Source: Aristolochia californica (lineage: Eukaryota > Streptophyta > Magnoliopsida > Piperales > Aristolochiaceae). From it: DNA of 64,000 nt. Made by a program: the position numbers and the translations under genes. Shown in pieces: positions 21,982-31,400 of the stretch (position 1 is its first letter; each line of letters starts with the position of its first letter). The notes beneath the pieces were generated by a model that ran no database searches, was not told the origin of the DNA, and worked only from the letters and a program-made list of their open reading frames with translations. The stretch covers positions 19,097,276-19,161,275 of the forward strand of contig JARWKL010000006.1 of the NCBI GenBank assembly GCA_029961685.1. Direction: 5' to 3'.

Positions 21982-23908
21982 GTATCCGCATAAACGCAGA
22001 GCATGTTGCATCTGGAAATTCTTATATCACGGTCATGCTTAAACTACCCGGATATATCAAATTCCATATACACGCTCTCGTAGATACAAGAAGTTCATAT
22101 TGTCTAGCTAGACAAAATCTACTTCCCATGGATCTATGGAAAGCACTTGAAGTACCCCTTCAAGTAACAGTTGGCTCCGGAGAAACTATCTCTCTTCCTG
22201 CAGAAGCCCGCAACATTCATCTCGACATTGGAGGTGAAAAGTTTCTGATTCCAAGACTCATTAGTTTACGATCAAACATAAATTCAGGACCAGATTTAGT
22301 CCTAGGAAATGAATGGCTCATGTTTCATGCTCCTGTCGAGCAAACACCAGCCTACTATAAACTTCGATGTCGCACTCGACGTGAAATCGATAATACTGCT
22401 GTATTTGTCTACGCAGTAAAACCCACTGAAGCCTATGCCATTTCTGGCAATGGAGCTGTCCTCCATCAGGTCTTCAAAAAATGCAGCAAGCGTGGTGATG
22501 AGATTCCTCCCTTAGAAACTCTGCTCCTCGCTGAGTCCTATGAATCTGAAGTTCAGCAACTTCTCAAATCCACTTGTTCTGAAAAACCCTTAGAATGGTG
22601 GCATAAACAAAAACCATATGCAGACCTCGAACTTCTTGATCCTGAAAAAGAAATCCGAGAAAAACCTATGGTTTACACTCCTCATGTTGAAGAATTCTCA
22701 ACACAGATAAATGATTTGCTAGCTCAAGGTTTAATCCACGCAAGTCATTCTCCACATACAAGTCCTGCTTTCCTGGTAAGGAATCATGCAGAGATAAAAC
22801 GAGGAAAAGCTCGAATGGTCATTAACTATAAAAAAGTTAATGAAGCCACAAAAATGGATGGCTACTATCTTCCTAACAAAGAGGAAAACAATGGTTTTCT
22901 AAATTTGATTGCAAATCTGGGTTTTGGCAAATTCGTCTAACCGAAAGAGCTATTCCCCTTACTGCATTCAGTTGTCCTTCAGGACATTATGAGTGGCTTG
23001 TCATGCCCTTTGGGTTAAAACAAGCTCCCAACATATTTCAAAGAAGAATGGATGATATCCTCAAACCATTCTTTAAATTTTGCCTAGTTTATGTTGATGA
23101 CATCCTAGTCTTTTCAGAAACCAAGGATCAACATAAAGAGCAATTACTTAAGGTTTTAAATGCCTTAAAAACTGCCGGGATAGCACTCAGCAAAAAGAAA
23201 TCCGAGTTTTTTAAAACCAAGATAGATTTCTTAGGTCTAAACATCTCAAAAGGAGAAATCATTCTTCTGGAAAAACTAGCTACTTTTCCGAATGAAATTG
23301 AAGATATAAAACAACTTCAACGTTTCTTAGGATGCCTAACATATGCTGAACAATTCATAAAGAATTTAGCAGAAATTAGGAAACCTTTTCAAAAGAAACT
23401 AAAGAAAGACGTCAAATGGGAATGGACACCCACTGATAGTCTCGAAATAATCCGGATCAAACAAATGATGAAACACCTCCCGGTGTTAACTCTACCCGAT
23501 CCAGATGCAAATCTGATTTTAGAAACTGATGCCTCTGATCACACTTGGGCAGCAGTCCTAAAATGCAAAATCAATGATTCTGAAAGAATATGCAAATATA
23601 CATCAGGAACATTTTCATCTGCTGAAACAAACTATCATTCTTATGAAAAAGAAATTTTAGCAGTAAAAAATGGGATAAAAAAGTTTTATATTTATCTCGC
23701 TCCCAAAGAATTTCTGGTAAGAACTGACTGTAAAAATTTTGTCGGTTTTATGACAAGATATTTAGAAGATTCACTTTGTCGCGGTAGGTTACTCCGTTGG
23801 CAGCAATGGTTCTTTCAATTCTCTTTTACTGTTGAACACATTAAAGGAGATAAAAATTATTTACCTGACACTCTTACTCGAGAATTTTCTTGTGTTACAG
23901 ACAGGTAA
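21978..23908 (+). pseudogene. EPRV copy B, protease - reverse transcriptase - RNase H, inactivated
   Basis: The order is pepsin-type protease, RT, RNase H, with no integrase. The protease active site reads LVDTRSS (D36-T37-R38): the glycine after Asp-Thr is replaced by Arg at 22089-22091. The RT begins with the RMVINYKKVNEATKMDGYYLP fingers region. The frame is then lost between about 22880 and 22892, apparently with a small loss of codons, and coding resumes in another frame to 23908. That second part has MPFGLKQAPNIFQRRMD and the YVDD catalytic box (about 23090-23103). RNase H shows four candidate acidic positions (TDAS, YEKEILA, RTDCKNF, LPDTLTRE). The product would copy pregenomic RNA into DNA. 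This gene is absent from copy A. Confidence 0.92.
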
Positions 23909-23909
23909 A

Positions 23910-24878
23910 ATGGTTCCCCTCAGCAACACCCTGACGGACCTAGCAGCAGCAATTGCCACACTCACGGTATTGCTCTCAACCCTACAGTCACTATTCGACA
24001 GTCTTTTAGTTCTTTCAGAACGAGGAGACATACATGAGAATTGTGCCCGTTACGGGTTAAGTGGAGAAGTCTTACAACTCAAGGTTAAAGAATTAACCGA
24101 AGAGTTAAAAGAACTCACTCAACGGCATGAAATGCCAAGCTCCTCCGGGACTTCTACCGGATCTCCATCGCGAGAAAAGGAAGCCACAACGTCAGCTAAT
24201 CAGCAGACGGATGACTTTAGTGTTTTGATAAACACAGGTCGACCTGGGATTTCTACCGGTCATGCCAGGCATGAGAAGGAAATCACAACCCAATCTTCTC
24301 TGACGATAGGGGAATCAGGGATTTCTACCTGCCAGTCAAGAGCTGGAAAGGAAACCTTAACGATTTCGTTGAAATCGGAATCAGGGACTTCTACCTGTCA
24401 GTCTAGAGCTGAAAAGGAAGTCTTAACGGATCCATCTCTGATGGAAACGGACTTGTCTAGTAATGAGAAATCATTCAAGACAAAATTGGTTGCCCCATCT
24501 GAGTTTACAAGGTTGAAAAGCCTAAATAAACCAGATACAACTAGTTTTTATGAGTTTGAGTTTTTAAAGAAATTTAAACCTTTAAAACTTTCGAACATTA
24601 TGTTTGAGGAACCCTCGCTACGCCCTCAAAAGGTGGACAACGTTCATTCAAAGATCGAATCCGATCATACTGTTCAATTCCAGAGATGGAATGAACAAAT
24701 TGGACAAGGGATGAACACTCCCTTCTTCACCACTGAGCCCAGCAACAGTTGGAATCAAGTGAAGCTGAGTCATGACATAGACTCAAAATATGCATCCATG
24801 CTTTATGCATATGGATTCATAAAACAGATGGTATTGCCCTCCACCGACTTATCAGTATTGGAGAAAATGCCAAAATAA
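23910..24878 (+). CDS. EPRV copy B, ORF-X (322 codons), open frame, function unknown
   Basis: The ATG lies one base after the RNase H stop (TAAAATG). The frame is also open upstream to 23832, but that part is RNase H read out of frame. The N-terminal ~45 residues are rich in Leu, Ala and Thr, and could be a leucine-rich oligomerisation helix or a membrane-seeking segment. They are followed by a charged helix (LKVKELTEELKELTQ). Residues ~80-170 contain four degenerate peptide repeats. The C-terminal third (FKPLKLSNIMFEEP ... QRWNEQIG ... YASMLYAYGFIKQM) looks globular. It is unbroken here but has a stop in copy A. It stops at a TAA shared with copy A, three bases before ORF-Y. Given the state of its neighbours, expression is doubtful. 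Confidence 0.65.
   Translation: MVPLSNTLTDLAAAIATLTVLLSTLQSLFDSLLVLSERGDIHENCARYGLSGEVLQLKVKELTEELKELTQRHEMPSSSGTSTGSPSREKEATTSANQQTDDFSVLINTGRPGISTGHARHEKEITTQSSLTIGESGISTCQSRAGKETLTISLKSESGTSTCQSRAEKEVLTDPSLMETDLSSNEKSFKTKLVAPSEFTRLKSLNKPDTTSFYEFEFLKKFKPLKLSNIMFEEPSLRPQKVDNVHSKIESDHTVQFQRWNEQIGQGMNTPFFTTEPSNSWNQVKLSHDIDSKYASMLYAYGFIKQMVLPSTDLSVLEKMPK
24147..24422 (+). repeat. Degenerate in-frame peptide repeats in ORF-X
   Basis: Four units begin with GGGAYTTCTACC at 24147, 24246, 24318 and 24384. Their spacings of 99, 72 and 66 bp are all multiples of three. They encode G-(T/I)-S-T-(G/C)-x-x-x-R-x-x-K-E. The last two units are the most alike (STCQSRAGKE and STCQSRAEKE). The same series is present in copy A. 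Confidence 0.85.
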
Positions 24879-24881
24879 ATT

Positions 24882-25325
24882 ATGGAGGCTTGTAAAAGTT
24901 TCATCTCCATAACAAAGAGTAAAGGAATTCGACTTCATTTCGTTTCTTGTATTGCTGAAATTGTTACTGACACAAAGATGTTTCCAAGCATTTCTGTCGT
25001 GACTATTGAAGGCATCAAAGAAGGTGAGGCAAATATGGAATATGACCCCAGACATGTTCCAAAAGCCAAGCCTTGCCCAGAAGCAGTCTGGCCAACCAGA
25101 CGTATCCACGGGCTCAGGAAGCTGATACAGGTCATACAACAGCTGATTCAGAAAAAGAGAAGCTTCGTCTACAAGACCTCCGTCCCACTGACGTTCATCT
25201 CGAAAAGCTATAAAGAGACTTCAGCAACCGTCCAGGCTAGTCTCGAAGCTACGCTGAAGAAACTCCTTGGAGGAAATATCCCCTTCAGCAAAACATCAAA
25301 GGAAAGCTTCTGCCAGATGGCCTAG
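24882..25325 (+). CDS. EPRV copy B, ORF-Y (147 codons), function unknown
   Basis: It begins at an ATG three bases after the ORF-X stop and in the same frame. It could therefore be an independent ORF or the tail of ORF-X cut off by an ancestral stop. It is open to TAG at 25323-25325, where copy A has CAG and reads 31 codons further. It starts MEACKSFISITKSKG and holds MEYDPRHVPKAKPCPEA. A basic, Ser/Thr-rich C-terminal part follows. I recognise no known domain. It ends about 380 bases before the TATA box of the promoter region. Confidence 0.5.
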   Translation: MEACKSFISITKSKGIRLHFVSCIAEIVTDTKMFPSISVVTIEGIKEGEANMEYDPRHVPKAKPCPEAVWPTRRIHGLRKLIQVIQQLIQKKRSFVYKTSVPLTFISKSYKETSATVQASLEATLKKLLGGNIPFSKTSKESFCQMA

Positions 25326-25871
25326 AAGACTTTTCCAAAGGAGCACACCTGTAAATTGTGCATAGAAAGGCAACTGTCCGAATGAGCAGTCAGCAGCCAA
25401 GTTAGCAGACTAGGCCCACGACGAAAACAAAGTCAGCAAAAGCGGCTCAAAAGTCCGCAAACGGCTACAAAAGTCATCAATGACGGCTACACCAAGTCAA
25501 CAAAGATGGCAAAAAAAGATTTCTGCATGTCATCAGCATGATGTCACAAGCAGAAAAGACATTTCTACCCCTGCTTTCGGCGCCGAAAGGTAATAATGCA
25601 AGGGCAAAAAAGACATGCCAAAAAGACAAAAGTTACCCTTTGTCTTTAAACACACACCTTTCAATCAAGGGTAAAGGTAGAAGAGCTGAAAAATCTTCAG
25701 CTATAAATACGATGCTCCTCCAGAGGTTGAGTCATTCGAAGTTGGAGCAAATTCGAACTGAGAGACACTTGGAGCGACTCGACGAAGGCGATTTCCGGCG
25801 ATCTTTCTCCGGCAAGTTCCTCAAGCACGGTATGTGCTTAACAGCTGTAATGGCTGAGTAGAAAAGAGGGA
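25326..25871 (+). promoter_or_regulatory. EPRV copy B intergenic region with probable pregenomic promoter
   Basis: This non-coding region lies between the last viral ORF and the leader, where Caulimoviridae carry the 35S-type promoter. It contains an ATGATGTCAC element and the TATA box described separately. The longest open frame across it (25538-25861) overlaps the TATA box and has no counterpart in copy A, so I do not call it a gene. Confidence 0.6.
25702..25709 (+). promoter_or_regulatory. Candidate TATA box (TATAAATA) of copy B
   Basis: TATAAATA stands out in a region of otherwise mixed composition and is followed by CT-rich sequence about 25-35 bases downstream, a likely start zone. A second candidate, TATATAAATA at 25904-25913, lies in the first leader tandem repeat. 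Confidence 0.5.
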
Positions 25872-25995
25872 ACAGTAGTTGTTTTTACTGTTCATGTTTC
25901 GCATATATAAATATGATCTCCACAGTAGTTGTTATTACTATTCATATTTCGCATCTATATGTATTGATCTCCACAGTGTTTGTTTTTACTGTTCA
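25872..25995 (+). repeat. 50-51-bp tandem repeat in copy B leader, ~2.4 units
   Basis: Units start at 25872, 25922 and 25973 with ACAGTAGTTGTTWTTACT. Each full unit carries TTCATRTTTCGCAT and an AT-rich TATA-like core and ends GATCTCC. They match the copy A repeat in reverse orientation. Confidence 0.8.
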
Positions 25996-26772
25996 AAAGT
26001 AATGTTCATTTTTACTATTCACGGTTACTATTCATGATTAATATTCATGTTTACTATTCACTCATCAAAAAGAAATAGTATCGAAATAGTGCCAAATAGG
26101 ACAGAAGCTATAGACTTGGAATTATTCGGCTACGCTTTGAGGTAGAAAACGAAACGGAGTTGTGCTCTACCCGGCTGAAGCAGCCATGGAGCCGCAACGG
26201 TTAATAGGAACGGCTCGGGGCCCTCTGAAGACCGTGAGGACCGCATCGACGGAATTGCCCACTTGGTGGTAAGCCGGCAGGAATAGGGTCAAACACCGAA
26301 GAAATTCTAGGTAGCAGCAGAAGTCATGTTGGGCCTATTAGATAGCTATGACATAGACACAAACGAGTACATAGCAGTGACATGTGGTAGGAAGCAAGAA
26401 AGTGGCCTAATGGTAAATTGATAGGACAGACGAAGTGTGACTGTAGGAATAGGATTGTGTGAGTCATTATTGTTTTCCGCTGCCCGTAGATGTCATCCAC
26501 TGCCTGTAGCTCGAGACTGGCAGGTAGCAGTCCCTCGGATTCTAGTTCCGCTGCCCTCATCCCTAGGTTGTCTTCCGTTGTGTGTATAAGTCTGCTAGAG
26601 ACTTTGTGTCGATATCATAGCAATAGTGCTTTGGTATCAGTATTCTGCTATCAGAGTCTGCTAGAGACTCATTGTGTTGTAAATGCTTATCTTTGATTCT
26701 TTCTGTCTAGGTATACATACTCCCAAACAGTTACGACCCATACCGGTCACATCCCATGTAACATTTGTAAGG
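25872..26772 (+). promoter_or_regulatory. EPRV copy B leader region, primer site lost
   Basis: This is the counterpart of 18861-19690 plus the start of the post-primer spacer. Decayed ACTGTTCAT-type units occupy its upstream part. At 26665-26690 the copy B sequence runs from CTAGAGACTC through ATTGTGTTGTAAATG into CTTATCTTTGATTC. Copy A has the primer site and some 60 bases more at that point. The primer binding site is therefore deleted and replaced by a short filler. Confidence 0.65.
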
Positions 26773-26866
26773 AACAAATGTACAAAACAAAAAGTCCATT
26801 ATGGAACGAAATAGGTCTAATCTAGCGATAAGACTTATCAACTATTCGTGACTGCGAGAGTATATC

Positions 26867-27121
26867 ATGACCAGAAGGTATGATAATCAAATCGAATTCC
26901 AGAGGGTCTGGATTCAACAGTTAAAAGATCGACTCGCACGAGTTCAAGCCAAACTCAAAGAGCTCCAAGAAAATCCTTTAGTTGTAGATTATAACAACGA
27001 AGGAAGAAGAATAATCTGATATGGACAATTCTTAGGACTCGGTCCAGTAGGATTAAAACAAGTTATCAAAGACCTAAAACACCAAATCGGGATTGAACAA
27101 CTTGAACTTCAAGAATTGAAT
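26867..27121 (+). pseudogene. EPRV copy B, first ORF (coiled-coil type), stop-containing and truncated by satellite
   Basis: After the leader an ATG opens MTRRYDNQIEFQRVWIQQLK, then a helix with heptad Leu (LARVQAKLKELQ). A TGA at 27017-27019 interrupts at codon 51, and the same frame continues with YGQFLGLGPVGLKQVIKDL and an LELQEL end until satellite begins at about 27121. The apparent final TGA (27122-27124) is made of satellite bases. Position right after the leader is that of ORF1 in several pararetrovirus genera, but I cannot assign a family. Copy A has lost this ORF. Confidence 0.5.
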
Positions 27122-28470
27122 TGAGGATGCAAATGGCCTAATGATCCAAAAATTAGGGGGAGTAGAAAAAAATTAAATTCTAAAGTGGTTCGATATTTAC
27201 AAGAGCCAAACAACCCACTTTTTGACTTTCCCTAAAAATCGCAGTACTTTTTTGAATTATCTCTCTCAGCATTTGTGCATTTCCATTTTGGATGTAGAAA
27301 TTTTTTTTTTCATATTCAAACTTGAGTTTTCACTCTCCCATTTTTCCTCGTAAACAAATAAGATATAAGAAGGCAACAAACAAAAATTTTAGAGTTCATG
27401 TGTGCAAAAAAATTTGAAAACTATAATAAATAGAAAATTATTTCACACCCTAAAAATGAACTCCAAAATCCATGTTTGGGAAATTCCACTTGTACAACCC
27501 CCTAATAATAGCTTGGTGGAATTTTATAGGAAAGAGACTTCTAACTGATCGCAACATTCTTTAACTGTGGTGGATAAGCATGCCACAAGCATGTTGAGGA
27601 TGCAAGTGGCCTAATGATCCAAAAATTAGGGGGAGTAGAAAAAAATTAAATTCTCAAGTGGTTGGATAATTTACCAGAGCCAAAAAACCCATTTTTGCCT
27701 ATCCTTAAAAATCGCAGATACTTTTTGGAATTATCACTCTCAACATTTATGCATTTCCATTTTGAATGTTAAAATTTTTTTTTTTCAGATCCAAAATTGT
27801 GTTTTCACTCTCCCATTTTTCCTTGTAAACAAAAAAAGATATATGATCGCAACAAAATGAAAATTTTAGAGTTCATGTGCGCATACAAATTTGAAAACTA
27901 TAATAAATAGAAAAATATTTCACGCACTAAAAATGAACTCCAAAATCCATGTTTGGGAAATTTCACTAGTACAACCCCCTAATAATAGCTTGGTGGAATT
28001 TTATTGGAAAGAGACTTCTGACTGATCCCAACAAGCTTTAAGTGTGGTGGATATGCATGCCACAAGCATGTTGAGGATGCAAGTGGCCTAATGAACCAAA
28101 AATTAGGGGGAGTAGAAAAAAAATTAAATTCTCAAGCGGTTGGATATTTACCTGAGCCAAACAACCCACTTTTTGCCTATCATTAAAAATCGCAGATACT
28201 TTTTAAAATTATCTCTCTCAGCATTTGTGCATTCCCATTTTGGATGTCAAAATTTCTTTTTTTCAGATCCAAACTTGAGTTTTTACTCTCCCATTTTTCC
28301 TCGTAAACAATAAAGGTATAAGATCGCAACAAAATGAAAATTTTAGAGTTCATGTGTACAAAACAATTTGAAAACTATAATAAATACATAATTATTTCAC
28401 ACACTAAAAATGAACTTATAAATCCATGTTTTGGAAATTCGACTAGTACAACCCCCTCGTAATAGCTTGA
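27121..28470 (+). repeat. Higher-order satellite block T-U-V-W, right member
   Basis: It shows the same succession of monomer variants as 9219-10560, at an offset of about 17.9 kb. T has GAAGGCAACAAA. U has AAAAAACCCATTTTTGCC, AAAATTG and GATATATGATCGC. V has GTGCGCATACAAATTTG and CCCAACAAGC. W has GATGTCAAAATTT and AATTCGACTAGTAC. It starts exactly at the EPRV edge. Confidence 0.65.
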
Positions 28471-31400
28471 TGAAATTTTATAGGAAAGAGAGTTCAAACT
28501 GATCCCAACATGCTTTAAGTGTGGTGGATATGCATGGCACAAGCATGTTGAGGATGGAAGTGGCCTAATGAACCCAAAATTAGGGGGAGTAGAAACAAAT
28601 TAAATTCTCAAGTGGTTGGATATTTACCTCAGCCAAACAACCCACTTTTTGCCTATCCTTAAAAATCGCAGATACTTTTTGGAATTATCTCTCTCTGCAT
28701 TTGTGCATTTCCATTTTGGACGTTTAATTTTTTTTTCAGATCAAAACTTGAGTTTTCACTCTTCCATTTTTCCTCGTAAACAAAAAAGATATAAGATCGC
28801 AACAAAATGAAAATTTTAGAGTTCATGTGTGCAAAAAAATTAGAAAAGTATAATAAATAGAAAATTATTTCACTCACTAAAAATGAACTCCAAAATCCAT
28901 GTTTGGGAAATTCCACTAGTACAACCCCCAAATAATAGCTTGGTGGAATTTTATAGGAAAGAGACTTCTAACTGATCCCAACATGCTTTAAGTGTGGTGG
29001 ATATGCATGCCACAAGCATGTTGAGGATGCAAGTGGCCTAATGATCCAAAAATTAGGGGGAGTAGAAAAAATTAAATTCTCAAGTGGTTGGATATATACC
29101 AGACCCAAACAACCCACTTTTTACCTATCCTTAAAAATCGCAGATACTTTTTGGAATTATTTCTCTCAGCATTTGTGCATTTCCATTTTGGATGTTCAAT
29201 TTTTTTTTTTCAGATCCAAAGATGAGTTTTCACTCTCCCTTTTTTCCTCGTAAAGAAAAAAGATATTAGATCGCAACAAAATGAAAATTTTAGAGTTCAT
29301 GTGTGCAAAAAAATTTGAAAACTATAATAAATAGAAAATTATTTCACGAACTAAAAATGTACTCCAAAATCCATGTTTGGGAAATTCCACTAGTACAACC
29401 CCCTAATAATAGCTTGGTGGAATTTTATAGGAAAGAGACTTCCAACTGATCCCAACATGCTTTAAGTGTGGTGGATATGCAATGCAGAAACCTGTTGAGG
29501 ATGCAAGTGGCCTAATGATCCAAAAATTAGTGGGAGTAGAAAAAAATTAAATTCTCAAGTGGTTGGATATTTACCCGAGCCAAACAACTCACTTTTTGCC
29601 TATCCTGAAAAATCACAGATACTTTTTGGAATTGTCTCTCTCAGCATTTGTGCATTTCCATTTTGGATGTTCAAATTTATTTTTTTCAGATCCAAACTTG
29701 AGTTTTCACTCTCCCATTTTTCCTCGTAAACAAAAAAGATATAAGATCTCAACAAAATGAAAATTGTCGAGTTCATGTGTGCAAAAAATTTTAAAAACTT
29801 TTATAAATAGAAAATTATTTCACGCACTAAAATGAACTCAAAAATCCATGTTTGGGAAATTCCACTAGTACCACCCCCTATAAATAGCTTTGTGGAATTT
29901 TATAGGAAAGAGATTTCTAATTGAACCCAACATGCTTTAAGTGTGGAGGATATGCATGCCACACCCATGTTGACGATGCAAGTGGCCTAATGATCCAAAA
30001 AGTAGGGGGAGTAGAAAAAATTAAATTCCCAAGTGGTTGGATATTTACCAGAGCCAAACAACCCACTTTTTGCCTATCCTTAAAAATCACAGATACTTTT
30101 TGGAATTATCTCTCTCAGCATTTGTGCATTTCCATTTTGGATGTTCAAATTTATTTTTTTCGGATCCAAACTTGACTTTTCACTCTCCCATTTTTCCTCG
30201 TAAACAAAAAAGATCTAAGATCGCAACAAAATGAAAATTTTAGAGTTCATGTGTGCATAAAAAATTGACAACTATAATAAATACAAAATTATTTCACGCA
30301 CTAAAAATGAACCCCAAAATCCATGTTTGGGAAATTCCACTAGTACAACCCCTAATAATAGCTTGGTGGAATTTTATTGGAAAGAGACTTCTAACTGATC
30401 CCAACATGCTTTAAGTGTGGTGGATATGCATGCCAGAAGCATGCTGAGGATGCAACTGGCCTAATGATCCAAAAATTAGGGGGAGTAGAAAAAATTAAAT
30501 TCTCGAGTGGTTGGATATTTACGAGAGTCAAAGAACCCACTTTTTGCCTATCCTTAAAAATCACAGATACTTTTTGGAATTATCTCTCTCAGCATTTGTG
30601 CATTTCCATTTTGGATGTTCAATTTTTTTTTCAAAACCTAACTTGAGTTTTCACTCTCCGATTTTTCCTCGTAAACAAAAAAGATATCAGATCGGTACAA
30701 AATGAAAATTTTAGAGTTCATGTATGGAAAAAAATTTGAAAGCTATAATAAATAGAAAATGATTTCACGCACTAAAAATGAACTCCTAAATCCATGTTTT
30801 GGAAATTCCACTAGTACAACCCTCGAATAATAGCTTGGTGGAATTTTGTAGGAAAGGGAGTTCTAACAGATCCCTACATGCTTTAAGTGTGGTGGATTTC
30901 CATGCCACAAGCATGTTGAGGATGCAAGTTGCCTAATGATCCAAAAATTAGGGGGAGTAGAAAAAATTAAATTCTCAAGTGGTCGGATATTTACCAGAGC
31001 TAAACAAGCCACTTTTCTACTATCCTTAAAAATCACAGAAACTTTTAGGAATTATCTCTCTCAGCATTTGTGCATTTCCTTTTTAGATGTTCAATTTTTT
31101 TTTTTCAAATCCAAACTTGAGTTTTTACTCTCCCATTTTTCTTCATAAACAAAAAAGATATAAGATTGCGACAAAATGAAAATTTTAGAGTTCATGTGTG
31201 CAATAAATTTTGAAAACTATAATAAATAGAAAATTATTTCACACACTAAAAATGAACTCCAAAATCCATGTTTGGGAAATTCCACTAGTACAACTCCCTA
31301 ATAATAGCTTGGTGGAGTTTTATAGGAAAGAGACTTCTAACTGATCACAACATGCTTTAAGTGTGGTGGATATGCATGCCACAAGCATGTTGAGGATGCA

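Larger units (their letters stand above)
13434..27120. mobile_element. Endogenous pararetrovirus locus, two opposed degenerate copies
   Basis: This block of viral sequence has satellite of the same orientation on both sides. The left edge falls in the monomer just after AGCTTGGTG. The right edge resumes at TTGAGGATGC, about 75 bp further along the monomer. No target-site duplication, LTR or integrase is visible, which fits the integrase-free capture known for endogenous Caulimoviridae. Copy A is on the minus strand (13434-19690) and copy B on the plus strand (19859-27121). They share most of their sequence but are circularly permuted and carry different losses. The genus is not resolved. Petuviruses and florendoviruses have large polyprotein ORFs, whereas here the ORFs were separate and overlapped by a few bases. 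Confidence 0.93.

Noticed and set aside
25538..25861. 107-codon ORF in the intergenic region of copy B
   Set aside because: It spans the TATA box, has no counterpart in copy A and no recognisable motif.
13434..27120. Interpretation as an LTR retrotransposon (Ty3/gypsy type)
   Set aside because: RT and RNase H resemble those elements, but no integrase or LTR is seen, and movement protein, coiled-coil ORF and leader with primer site in circular order fit Caulimoviridae.
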